From Treponema sp. UBA1793 (GTDB lineage Bacteria; Spirochaetota; Spirochaetia; Treponematales; Treponemataceae), in contig DCFX01000080.1 of NCBI GenBank assembly GCA_002314445.1, positions 15,532-50,196 on the forward strand: 34,665 nt of DNA, read 5' to 3'. Each line of letters begins with the position of its first letter. Positions within the stretch are counted from its first letter, which is position 1. The notes beneath the pieces are model-generated. The model did not search any database, was not told the DNA's origin, and was given only the letters and a program-made list of their open reading frames with translations. The translations under genes were made by a program, and so were the position numbers. Positions 24,269-31,775 of this stretch are shown in pieces.

Positions 24269-25516
24269 TTATTGTAAGGCAGCATCAATAGCTTTCTGCG
24301 CTTCGTCTGCTGCTTCTTTCGGTGATTTCTGATTAAGCATTACCTGCTGTTCTGCCGTATATAATGCTGCCGATACCTTCGGCCACTGTGCGCTCGGACC
24401 TCGAGGTGTTGCATAATCAAGGATTGTGACGAAAGGTTTTACAAGAGGATCTTCCAGCGTCTTGTCCTGAGCTGCAAGACTCTTCAGGCACGGGATGTAG
24501 CCCATATCGTCGATATAAAGCAGCGAATTGTTTACTGTAAATTTGAGGAATTCCCAGGCTTCCGCTTCATGGTGCCCTTTTATAATTCCCATATTTTCAC
24601 CGCCGGTAACCGAGGCGTACTGTATATCCTTAGGAATTTCGATAACTCCGAAATTCATCTGAGGAGCATCGGTCTTAACTGTTTCAATGTTCCACGGGCC
24701 GTTGAGCATCATTGCAGCTTTGCCTGTTGCAAACTGTTTTTCCGCGTCCGCCTGAGTCCAGTTAATCGCTTCTTTGCTGATGTATCCCTTTTTTACATAA
24801 TCCTGCAGCAGTGCAAACGATTTAATTCCTTCCGTACTGTTGATTTTATCGTACGTCGCGCCGGTTGAATAAAGCCACGGCATAAACTGGAAAGAACCTT
24901 CATCGTTTTTGATTGCAGAAAGTGCAAGACCATATACACCGTTTTTGCTCAGCTTTGCACACGCTGCTGTCATTTCAGCCCATGTAGCCGGTGTGTTTAC
25001 AATTCCGGCCGCCTTGAACATGTCCTTGTTGTAGAAAAATCCCAGGTCGTTGCATCCGAACGGGACACCGTAGTATTTGTCTCCCGCTTTACAGGAGAGA
25101 AGGGGGCCTGCATAAAAGTCGTCAGTCTTTGAGCCGAAATCTTTATTGAAGTTGTCAGAAACATCAGCAAACAGCCCCATTGAAATGCGGGACGCATAAT
25201 CGCAGCCGTCGATGAGAACGATATCAGGCAGTTTGTTTGAAATAAGGCCGATGGAAAGCTGCTTGTCCATTTCGTCGCGGGGGGTAAAGACAGCATCGAT
25301 TTCGATATCGTTTTGAGACTCGTTGAACGCCGTTATCAGCGCCTTGACTCCCCTCTGTGAGTTTACCCCTTCAAAGTAATCCCACATAGTCAGCATTACC
25401 TTTGATTTTGAACTTTCCGATACACCGGTTTCCTTCTTTTTTGAAGAACAGCCTGTTGCAGCCAGCGTGAACATTGCTGCTGCCAGCAGACAGACAGTAA
25501 CTTTACTGATTTTCAT
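24269..25516 (-). CDS. Extracellular sugar-binding lipoprotein, family 1 (CUT1)
   Basis: A 415-aa solute-binding lipoprotein. Residues 1-23 form a lipoprotein signal with lipobox LAATGC and Cys23 as the lipidated residue. The mature N-terminus MLTMWDYFEG and the region FATGKAAMMLNGPWNIE are hallmarks of family 1 sugar-binding proteins. It opens the carbohydrate operon, with a perfect TATAAT box about 30 bases upstream and AGGAGG before the ATG. The neighbouring GH31 enzyme suggests an alpha-linked oligosaccharide, possibly xyloglucan- or starch-derived, but the ligand is not known. Confidence 0.93.
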   Translation of the reverse strand: MKISKVTVCLLAAAMFTLAATGCSSKKKETGVSESSKSKVMLTMWDYFEGVNSQRGVKALITAFNESQNDIEIDAVFTPRDEMDKQLSIGLISNKLPDIVLIDGCDYASRISMGLFADVSDNFNKDFGSKTDDFYAGPLLSCKAGDKYYGVPFGCNDLGFFYNKDMFKAAGIVNTPATWAEMTAACAKLSKNGVYGLALSAIKNDEGSFQFMPWLYSTGATYDKINSTEGIKSFALLQDYVKKGYISKEAINWTQADAEKQFATGKAAMMLNGPWNIETVKTDAPQMNFGVIEIPKDIQYASVTGGENMGIIKGHHEAEAWEFLKFTVNNSLLYIDDMGYIPCLKSLAAQDKTLEDPLVKPFVTILDYATPRGPSAQWPKVSAALYTAEQQVMLNQKSPKEAADEAQKAIDAALQ

Positions 25517-25547
25517 TTTTTCCTCCTGTTATTCATTAGTAATTTGA

Positions 25548-25575
25548 ATTATAAGACAGGAGGGTGTAAAAACAA
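25548..25575 (-). promoter_or_regulatory. Predicted promoter of the carbohydrate operon
   Basis: On the minus strand a perfect TATAAT (25553-25548) follows a weak -35 TTGTTT (25575-25570) by 16 bases. A weak -35 fits a promoter needing an activator such as the YesN-like regulator. The binding-protein ATG lies about 32 bases downstream. Confidence 0.6.
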
Positions 25576-25643
25576 TCGTACAAATGTGATATAAGTATAG
25601 AAAACCGATATGAATTCCGGCAGATTCTGTCCGGATACGGGTC

Positions 25644-26627
25644 TTATTTGATTAATTTTACAAGGCTGTACAGAAACGGCCATGCGATGTACAGCGACAT
25701 ACTGAGCAGAAAGACATACCCGGACATTTCCACACCGAAGGAAATCCTTTCTGCCGTTTTTCCATTGCGGCTGAGTGAGCTGAATATTTTTTCGCGTCCG
25801 CCCCATGCAAGGTACGCTGCCGCCATAACGGGAATAACCATTCCGAGAGACATGCTGAGAATGCAGAAATTACCGAATGTTTTTATTCCGAGGGAGTAGC
25901 AGAACGCCAGAATAAGAATGGCTCCCGGGCATGGATACAGCCCGGAAAAAAGGAACGGAATGATATTTTTTACGCTGTCTTTTTTGTTTTCATGGCAGGA
26001 ACAATGATGATGCCCGCTTTTGAGAAATTCCATTCCTTCTTTTACTATAAAAAAAAGCGTGACTATGATTATTACCAGAAATGAATATCCTTCCGCCGCA
26101 ATTGCCGTCTGATCGGCTGCCACCGCGACGGAACCTGCTATTCCGTTGACTATTTCCATAAAGAGTATCGCTGATATTCCGTGAAGGAGTGCAAGCGTTG
26201 CCGAGGTAAGGGCAGGCTCCCACCATGGCGCCCTGCGCGCAATATATAACGAAAATACGACAGTCTTGCGGTGCCCGGGGCCAAGTGCATGAAGAATACC
26301 GTACAGAAAAGCGATACACAGTACAAGGACGGCCGCACCGGGACCGGCTGTTCCATGCCGGAACCCGTACAGCAGATTCCCGAGTTTTTCCTGCAGTTTT
26401 GCCTGAATACCTGTAATATGGCGGTTCTGGGTTCCTGTCCTGACCGAAAGCAGTTCTTCCTGTGGCTTCTTACTCCTTTCTGAAATGGAAGAGGAGTCCT
26501 GCTTTTCCTGCCGATTCCGGGATGCATCCTCTCCCTGTGGAGCCAGCAGAGGATTTGCATGCAGCGGTGAAATAAAAAAAATCACAGCTGCAGCAGAAAC
26601 AATAATGCGTATACTTTTTTTTACCAT
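25644..26627 (-). CDS. Nickel/cobalt transporter, NicO/RcnA-like
   Basis: A 327-aa membrane protein of the NicO family. A signal-like hydrophobic stretch and a long polar extracytoplasmic segment (about 25-85) precede the membrane core. The family metal motif HALGPGHRK is present, as is a His/Cys-rich loop, SGHHHCSCHE, between membrane segments. RcnA-type proteins export or import nickel or cobalt; direction cannot be told here. ATG 26627 is chosen because it overlaps the end of the DUF1007 gene by 7 bases and opens directly into the signal-like segment. The DUF1007 partner is the usual companion of this family. Confidence 0.88.
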   Translation of the reverse strand: MVKKSIRIIVSAAAVIFFISPLHANPLLAPQGEDASRNRQEKQDSSSISERSKKPQEELLSVRTGTQNRHITGIQAKLQEKLGNLLYGFRHGTAGPGAAVLVLCIAFLYGILHALGPGHRKTVVFSLYIARRAPWWEPALTSATLALLHGISAILFMEIVNGIAGSVAVAADQTAIAAEGYSFLVIIIVTLFFIVKEGMEFLKSGHHHCSCHENKKDSVKNIIPFLFSGLYPCPGAILILAFCYSLGIKTFGNFCILSMSLGMVIPVMAAAYLAWGGREKIFSSLSRNGKTAERISFGVEMSGYVFLLSMSLYIAWPFLYSLVKLIK

Positions 26628-27301
26628 GTTAAATGAATCTCCATCGGATAATATGTTTGAAGCCCGGGAGCCCATTTGTAATAGATTCTTGTATCTGTTG
26701 CAGGACTGAGCGGATCATAATACACAGGATACTGCTTGTTTTCAACAATTTTGCAGGAAGGCTTTATGCTGTCCGGGCAGGCAAACGTAACACAGTTTTC
26801 AGGATATTCTACATCGCAGAAATACGTATAATCATACACCGCCAGGTATAAATCCCTTCCCGGATATTTTGAGAGGTCTATATAAAACCGGTATGTCATG
26901 ATTCCGTCTTTCTGTGTTGCTTTGAATTTTGTTACAGCCGGCGGATTTGTCCTTTTTGTTCCCTGCCGCAGGAACGTATAGTAATAGTAATGTCGCAGGT
27001 TGATAAAAGCGTGGTTATATACTTCTTCGCTTTCTGCAGCACTGAATGAGCCGTCGTGGTCGGCGTCGAGCCATTTTATTATGTCTGCACTGAAGAAGCG
27101 GTCAAAATCCCACGTTAAATAGGCACCCTCAAGGTTTCCGTCATCGTTCCAGACGAATTGTACACTGTTTTTTATGAATACGTGAGGATGTGCGTGAAGA
27201 GCCGCCGGAATTCCGGTAAACAGCAGAACAGAAAACAGCAGGCTCCTGATTGTTCTGAATATATTGTTTTTTCTGGTTATTTTAAGAAAGCCGCTGTTCA
27301 T
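26621..27301 (-). CDS. DUF1007 family periplasmic protein, NicO partner
   Basis: A 226-aa secreted protein of the DUF1007 family. A signal peptide covers roughly the first 35 residues and ends near AALHAHPHVFI; the HPHVF motif at the mature N-terminus is typical. A loop DADHDGSFSAAE fits the EF-hand calcium-binding spacing (Asp, Asp, Asp, Gly, Phe, Glu). I chose ATG 27301 because GGAGGA (27312-27307) lies 5 bases before it; longer frames have no such site. It probably delivers or gates metal for the transporter with which it overlaps. Confidence 0.85.
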   Translation of the reverse strand: MNSGFLKITRKNNIFRTIRSLLFSVLLFTGIPAALHAHPHVFIKNSVQFVWNDDGNLEGAYLTWDFDRFFSADIIKWLDADHDGSFSAAESEEVYNHAFINLRHYYYYTFLRQGTKRTNPPAVTKFKATQKDGIMTYRFYIDLSKYPGRDLYLAVYDYTYFCDVEYPENCVTFACPDSIKPSCKIVENKQYPVYYDPLSPATDTRIYYKWAPGLQTYYPMEIHLTW

Positions 27302-27362
27302 AAAAATCCTCCAGGGCTGTTGTGTATAAATTTTAAGATGCGAAGCAGACATACCCTTTTTT

Positions 27363-27391
27363 ACTATACCGTTTTTGCAATCTGTTTGCAA
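27363..27391 (-). promoter_or_regulatory. Predicted promoter of the DUF1007-NicO operon
   Basis: On the minus strand TTGCAA (27391-27386) and TATAGT (27368-27363) are 17 bases apart. The sequence TTGCAAA occurs twice here, 10 bases apart, and could be part of an operator. No known metal-regulator box was recognised. Confidence 0.5.
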
Positions 27392-27449
27392 TTTAACAAA
27401 AAAGCATACTAAGAGGTTACACATTATTTTCCGATACTGAAATTTATGT

Positions 27450-27470
27450 TATACTGAATCATTACAGGAG
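27450..27470 (+). promoter_or_regulatory. -10 element and ribosome binding site of the YunG-like gene
   Basis: TATACT (27450-27455) could be a -10 box, although no good -35 is visible. AGGAG (27466-27470) lies 7 bases before ATG 27478 and fixes that start. Confidence 0.45.
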
Positions 27471-27477
27471 CGGTACG

Positions 27478-27912
27478 ATGATATATCATTTTTACGGCTG
27501 GGAGACGGCCGGTAATGTAAAAGCAAAGAATCACTTGTATGAAGGAATAGAGACGCCGGTTGATCTGTATAATGCGCTGTCGGCAGTCTGGTGCGCGGAC
27601 ACGTGTGCACCTCGTATGAGAGGAGAGTGGACTGCCGAAAATAAGACTCTCGGCCAGTGTTCAATTACTGCATTCCTTGCGCAGGATATTTTCGGAGGGG
27701 ACGTGTACGGACTTACGACGAAAACCGGCGGCATACACTGCTACAATGTTGTCGACGGATACACGTTTGATCTGACGAGCGAGCAGTTCGGGGACGAAGC
27801 GAAAGAGCTTGTATATACGGGAAATGAAAAGCAGGAGCGCGAATCTGCGAATCATTTCTATAAAGCGGAGAAACGCGCGCGGTACGAATATTTGAAACAG
27901 CACCTGAAATAA
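27478..27912 (+). CDS. YunG-like protein of unknown function
   Basis: A 144-aa soluble protein resembling Bacillus YunG. The family pattern is visible as GQCSITAFLAQDIFGGDVYG, then GIHCYNVVDGYTFDLTSEQF. Cys61, His87 and Asp98 occur in the order and spacing of a papain-like triad, which suggests, but does not show, a cysteine hydrolase fold. No signal peptide is present. It stands alone between divergent and co-directional neighbours with its own ribosome binding site, and no function is known to me. Confidence 0.75.
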   Translation: MIYHFYGWETAGNVKAKNHLYEGIETPVDLYNALSAVWCADTCAPRMRGEWTAENKTLGQCSITAFLAQDIFGGDVYGLTTKTGGIHCYNVVDGYTFDLTSEQFGDEAKELVYTGNEKQERESANHFYKAEKRARYEYLKQHLK

Positions 27913-28026
27913 AGAGTCCAGCAATTTACTTGTCTGTGTTTTCTTTCCTGGTCTTATGATTGTTTTATTTTATATCCGGGATAATGAGGTCTTGTTTTTT
28001 CGTTTATTTACGAGTATTATTTGGAT

Positions 28027-28263
28027 ATGGCTAAAGGGAAAAAAATTATTCGGGAACAAACACGTTCTTCTCATGAAGCACGACAGGAGTTGTTTGCGGA
28101 AGCAGCAAACGGCGCTATTCTTCATGCCCGTTCTGAAGGGTTACCCTTAACCTATATTGAAGGTACTTCTATTATTCGTGAACATAACGGGAAAACAACT
28201 GTTATTGGTACAGTAAAAGGAAGAACCACTATTTTACATCGAACAATTTCCCTAAAGAAATAA
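28027..28263 (+). CDS. Small partner of the zeta-toxin-like gene (candidate antitoxin)
   Basis: A 78-aa basic protein. The first half (EQTRSSHEARQELFAEAANG) is predicted helical and the second half (YIEGTSIIREHNGKTTVIG) is beta-rich. I do not recognise a named domain. Its stop overlaps the start of the zeta-like kinase by one base (TAATG), a tight coupling expected for a toxin-antitoxin or other two-subunit module. I chose ATG 28027; a TTG two codons earlier is possible. There is no strong Shine-Dalgarno sequence. The surrounding DNA is more AT-rich than the flanking loci, which may mean recent acquisition. Confidence 0.65.
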   Translation: MAKGKKIIREQTRSSHEARQELFAEAANGAILHARSEGLPLTYIEGTSIIREHNGKTTVIGTVKGRTTILHRTISLKK

Positions 28264-29009
28264 TGGAAACAAAACGGCTCCGTATATTTGCAGGTCCGAA
28301 TGGTTCCGGTAAATCTTCTTTATATTCTTATTTAATATCACAGCATTATTTTAACAGCTATTATTATATAAATGCCGATGATATTGCAAAAGAACTTCCG
28401 ACTAGAGGTTTTTCCGCAAAAAACTGGCCGCTAATTGTAACAAAGGACTCACTTATTACATACATAAAAGAATCAACTTTTTCAGAACATTTTCCGAATG
28501 CAGTATTAAACGATAATCTTGACGTAATCGACAATCGTATCCTGTGGAAAAAAGGAGATGCTTATTTAACGTATATTGCTGCATCGACTGCCGATTACCT
28601 GCGGTATTCAATGCTTGACTCTGGCTCTTCTTTTTCCTGTGAAACTGTTTTTTCTCATCCTTCAAAACTGGATTTTATTTCTCATGCAAGAACAAAAGGT
28701 TACAAGGTTTATTTATATTTTATTTCTACAGAAAGTCCTGTGATTAATATTGACCGCGTTCAAAACAGGGTAAAAGAAGGCGGTCACGATGTGCCTGAAG
28801 AAAAAATTACGGAACGGTATTGTCGGACAATGAATAATTTATTTGAAGCTCTTTTGAAAACAGACAGGGCATATCTTTTTGATAATTCGAATGCACAGAT
28901 TAATAATGGATATATAAATTTTGCTGAAGTAGAAAAATCCGAAATACATACTCTTACGGATGATGTACCTGCATGGTTCAATACGTATGTCTTACAGAAG
29001 ATACACTGA
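28263..29009 (+). CDS. Zeta toxin-like P-loop kinase
   Basis: A 248-aa protein of the zeta toxin/AAA_33 group. Walker A GPNGSGKS is at residues 11-18. The family substrate loop NADDIAKELP and the later RVQNRVKEGGHDVPEEKITERY match zeta-type kinases, whose classical members phosphorylate UDP-N-acetyl sugars. Many chromosomal members have no shown toxicity, so the toxin label is provisional. The partner gene overlaps by one base upstream. Codon usage is visibly AT-leaning compared with the Liv and helicase genes. Confidence 0.82.
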   Translation: METKRLRIFAGPNGSGKSSLYSYLISQHYFNSYYYINADDIAKELPTRGFSAKNWPLIVTKDSLITYIKESTFSEHFPNAVLNDNLDVIDNRILWKKGDAYLTYIAASTADYLRYSMLDSGSSFSCETVFSHPSKLDFISHARTKGYKVYLYFISTESPVINIDRVQNRVKEGGHDVPEEKITERYCRTMNNLFEALLKTDRAYLFDNSNAQINNGYINFAEVEKSEIHTLTDDVPAWFNTYVLQKIH

Positions 29010-29280
29010 TAAAGATAACGAACGACTTTTTACCATTGTAACAAAACTGGATTTTATGGGAACAGCAGTTGGTGTTTGTAGATGTTCAGTGGTAGTGATT
29101 TTTTAAATTGATGTGCGGGTAAAAAAAAAGTCTGCCGTACCAGCGTACAAAAGTTGCAGCCCATTTTGCCGGTGTTGACAAAATGGGCTGCTGTAAGTTC
29201 CCCCTTTTCAAGTCCAGTCGAAAATATGTGTTCTGCCTGTATACTATGAGATCCGCGGATTTCATAGTACAACTGTCACG
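29010..29280. other. Gene-free stretch after the zeta-like gene
   Basis: No gene is supported here. A 72-codon minus-strand frame covers most of it, but its start lacks a ribosome binding site and the frame runs through a perfect hairpin. Contents are a run of nine A residues (29121-29129), the hairpin at 29156-29191, and otherwise featureless AT-rich sequence. Confidence 0.6.
29156..29191. repeat. Perfect 13-bp inverted repeat
   Basis: GCAGCCCATTTTG (29156-29168) and CAAAATGGGCTGC (29179-29191) pair without mismatch around a 10-base loop. It lies between the end of the zeta-like gene (+) and the end of the DUF3021 gene (-), so it may help terminate both. On the minus strand a T run follows only about 27 bases later, too far for a classical terminator. 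It could also be a copy of a dispersed repeat. Confidence 0.65.
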
Positions 29281-29721
29281 TTACTCATCGGTTTTCTCTT
29301 TCCTGTTTTTCAGTTTTTCGTTTATTTTTTTCGCAGTCTGCAAATCAGTTATATACGAAATAAACATTACGCATGCGTATATCACGAAAATGGTGATTTC
29401 AAGTCCTATGATCATTTTGTTTTCCCCCGGATGGAACCATTCCAGGTAATAACCGCTGACCATGACAAGGATGTTCAGAAAAATAACATAGATGATGTTG
29501 CCTGCGAGCATTTTCGTTTTTGATATTTCCTTGTCCGTGAAGAAAGGTATGCGGCCAATCGTTGCCGCCAGGCTGATGAACAATACGCCCCAGATGTATG
29601 AAATACTTAAATCTACATCCGTTCCGAAAAATACTGCTATATATATCGATGAAAAAAGGAAAATTGTTGCCGCAATGCGGGCAAAAACATCATAGAAAAG
29701 TTGAATTTTTTTTATACTCAT
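29281..29721 (-). CDS. DUF3021 family membrane protein
   Basis: A 146-aa protein with four predicted membrane segments (starting near residues 12, 42, 72 and 104) and a charged C-terminal tail. This size and layout, directly after a LytTR regulator, match DUF3021 proteins, which are thought to modulate LytTR regulators from the membrane. The 23-base gap contains GGAGG before the start. No function of its own is known. Confidence 0.75.
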   Translation of the reverse strand: MSIKKIQLFYDVFARIAATIFLFSSIYIAVFFGTDVDLSISYIWGVLFISLAATIGRIPFFTDKEISKTKMLAGNIIYVIFLNILVMVSGYYLEWFHPGENKMIIGLEITIFVIYACVMFISYITDLQTAKKINEKLKNRKEKTDE

Positions 29722-29744
29722 ACGTATACCTCCTGTACCGTATT

Positions 29745-30182
29745 TTATAAACCGAGCATTTCTTTCAATGCGTTTACATACATTCTGGAAATAATTATTT
29801 TACAGCCGTTCTTGAGAGCTGCCTCAAATCTTCCTCCGAATGCAGGAGAAAGACTTTCGATTTTGTTCAGATTCAGAATCGAAGCTTTGCTTGCCCGCAT
29901 GAAATCGTGCGGGGAGAGTTCCTGCTCAAGCTGATACAGTTTGTCTTTCGTTTCATAGACGGAATCTTTTGTGTACGCGAAAACACGGTCTTCAACCGAT
30001 TCAAAATAAAAAATATCTTTCGGGTCTGCGAGAATAATTTTCCCGTCTTTGTAAAAAATTATTTTTTCTTTTCCCGATTTGAAGCTATTAAGCAGCCTGA
30101 CTATATTTTCGTCCAGTGTGTCGCATTTGACGGTGATTTCGTCTTCTTCATCGGGCTGTTTGTCCAGAATTGTTATTTTCAA
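29745..30182 (-). CDS. LytTR-domain DNA-binding regulator
   Basis: A 145-aa regulator without a receiver domain. The N-terminal 45 residues are short and mixed alpha/beta. The C-terminal LytTR domain is recognised by KIILADPKDIFYFESVEDRVFAY-type strands, then LEQELSPHDFMRASKASILNLN. The start codon appears to be TTG at 30182, preceded by AAGGGAG at a suitable distance; no in-frame ATG is suitable. Such regulators often act on their own gene and the DUF3021 partner, which follows here at 23 bases. Confidence 0.85.
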   Translation of the reverse strand: MKITILDKQPDEEDEITVKCDTLDENIVRLLNSFKSGKEKIIFYKDGKIILADPKDIFYFESVEDRVFAYTKDSVYETKDKLYQLEQELSPHDFMRASKASILNLNKIESLSPAFGGRFEAALKNGCKIIISRMYVNALKEMLGL

Positions 30183-30224
30183 AAGAAGCTCCCTTTCTTC
30201 CTCAGTATACTATGATTGTATGCT

Positions 30225-31757
30225 TTAGTTCCATGTTTTTTCCGCCTCTTTTAGACTGAGCACGGCTTCCGTTTCTTTTCCGGCGGTTTTGTAACAGTCG
30301 TATGCGGACGCGTACAGGTGTGCAAGAAACAGTTTTTCCTTCTGTACAGGATGCTCCGCGTCGATTGTCTTTTTGTATATGGATGCACATCTGGTAAAAT
30401 CTTCCGCACCTGTCAGTGCTTTTCCGAAAACGGTATCGGGAACAGCAGTGCAGACTGACGCTCTGTTCATGAGAACGGTATATTCCTGCGGGGTGCCTTC
30501 TGCAAGTTCCGCAGCCTTGTTAAGGTATGTAAATGCGTCGTTTACCAGCCTGACTGCCTGAACTACGGAAGATTTTCCTCCGCGGATTGCAACGCATGAA
30601 CCGTAATACGCGAGCGCTTCCGCATTTTCCGGCTGCTGTTTTATAACGTCCGACAAAAGTTTCTCCGCTGCGTCTGTTTCACCGCAGTTGAACGCAAGGA
30701 CTGCAAGCTGCTGTTTTTCTTCCGCAGTCTTTTGTGTGCCGCTTGTGTTTTCGTACTGTAATCTTGTTTGTTCATACTCTCTTTTGCTCTGCGCTGCCTG
30801 TGCATCCTGATCCGCGGCATACTGTTTCTTTATTTCCGTAATTACCGTGTCCTTCTTTTCTTTTCCGGCTTCCGCGTTCATGGAAACTTCTACCGGGTGA
30901 AGTACTGCTTTCGTAAGTTCGTCTTTGTTCCACGAACCAAGCTGCGCGTACTGGTTCAGACTTTTGTCCGAAGAATCATCGAGCATGTCGTATATCTTCG
31001 GGAGCAGGAGATTGTACTGCGAAGGCTGCATCGTGCCGCCTCTGCTGATATTCCGTCGCTTATCGACAGGAAGAAAGCTGCCGCGGTCCCATTTTGAAAA
31101 ACCTCCGGTCAGAACGTAGTGCCAGGTCGTCTGCGCGGTATATATTTTCTGCAGCTGTGTATCCTTCAGCGGTATTCTGACGATAATCTTTTTTCCGTCT
31201 TTTGAAACGGCTGTTTCAGTCCTGCAGATTAAGTGTCTGTCCGCACCGTAGACTCTGCCTTCGTTTTCACAGAGCCACACGGCGAAGTCCCACGGATGTG
31301 TTTTCTCAAAACTGCAGTTTTCCGCACCTTCCGCAAGCGTTTCCGTGGAACCTTTCCCGTCTCCGTCGCAGTCTATATACATAATAATATTCCGCACATC
31401 GGAAGGACCGCTCCGGTATTCAAGGTCAAGCTGCCAGTAGTCGGGGTACGGCTGCCACTGTGCATTACATACCGGTTTGTGCACGGTATACCGCAGCAGA
31501 TCAAGTGAACCTTCTGCAAACTGTGAGTTTGACGGATAACGGAGAATGCCGCTCCCCGTGTCGTCATGCGCGTCGTCAAAAAAATCTTCCGCTGTCTCAC
31601 CTCCGGTAAACGATGGTGCAATCTTCAGGTGCAGGCTGCGCGCGAACAGTGTTGAAAGAAAACCGCTGTTGTAGAAAAAGATGGAAACGCCGAAAATACA
31701 TATCAGCGAAATCAGTACCGCCCGGAAATAATACAAACCTTTAGTAAGTTTTTTCAT
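30225..31757 (-). CDS. Membrane-anchored protein with glucodextranase-C-like (DOMON-type) and TPR domains
   Basis: A 510-aa protein. One membrane segment (about 11-30) anchors it with the rest outside the cytoplasm. Residues 70-260 resemble the C-terminal domain of glucodextranase, a DOMON-like beta sandwich: the MYIDCDGDGKGSTE stretch, HPWDFAV, then YVLTGGFSKWDRG and YDMLDD. DOMON relatives bind sugars or haem; no clear haem ligands are evident. A coiled linker (300-350) leads to a TPR-like region (350-510) containing AYYGS at 383-387, shared with the 201-aa TPR protein of the same cluster. It is the last gene after the polyferredoxin gene, 18 bases away. Function unknown. Confidence 0.7.
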   Translation of the reverse strand: MKKLTKGLYYFRAVLISLICIFGVSIFFYNSGFLSTLFARSLHLKIAPSFTGGETAEDFFDDAHDDTGSGILRYPSNSQFAEGSLDLLRYTVHKPVCNAQWQPYPDYWQLDLEYRSGPSDVRNIIMYIDCDGDGKGSTETLAEGAENCSFEKTHPWDFAVWLCENEGRVYGADRHLICRTETAVSKDGKKIIVRIPLKDTQLQKIYTAQTTWHYVLTGGFSKWDRGSFLPVDKRRNISRGGTMQPSQYNLLLPKIYDMLDDSSDKSLNQYAQLGSWNKDELTKAVLHPVEVSMNAEAGKEKKDTVITEIKKQYAADQDAQAAQSKREYEQTRLQYENTSGTQKTAEEKQQLAVLAFNCGETDAAEKLLSDVIKQQPENAEALAYYGSCVAIRGGKSSVVQAVRLVNDAFTYLNKAAELAEGTPQEYTVLMNRASVCTAVPDTVFGKALTGAEDFTRCASIYKKTIDAEHPVQKEKLFLAHLYASAYDCYKTAGKETEAVLSLKEAEKTWN

Positions 31758-31775
31758 GCTGTCTGCTCCGTACTG

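Noticed and set aside
29104..29200. Integron attC site
   Set aside because: The hairpin is a perfect simple stem without recognisable paired R and L boxes or extrahelical bases, and no integrase is present.
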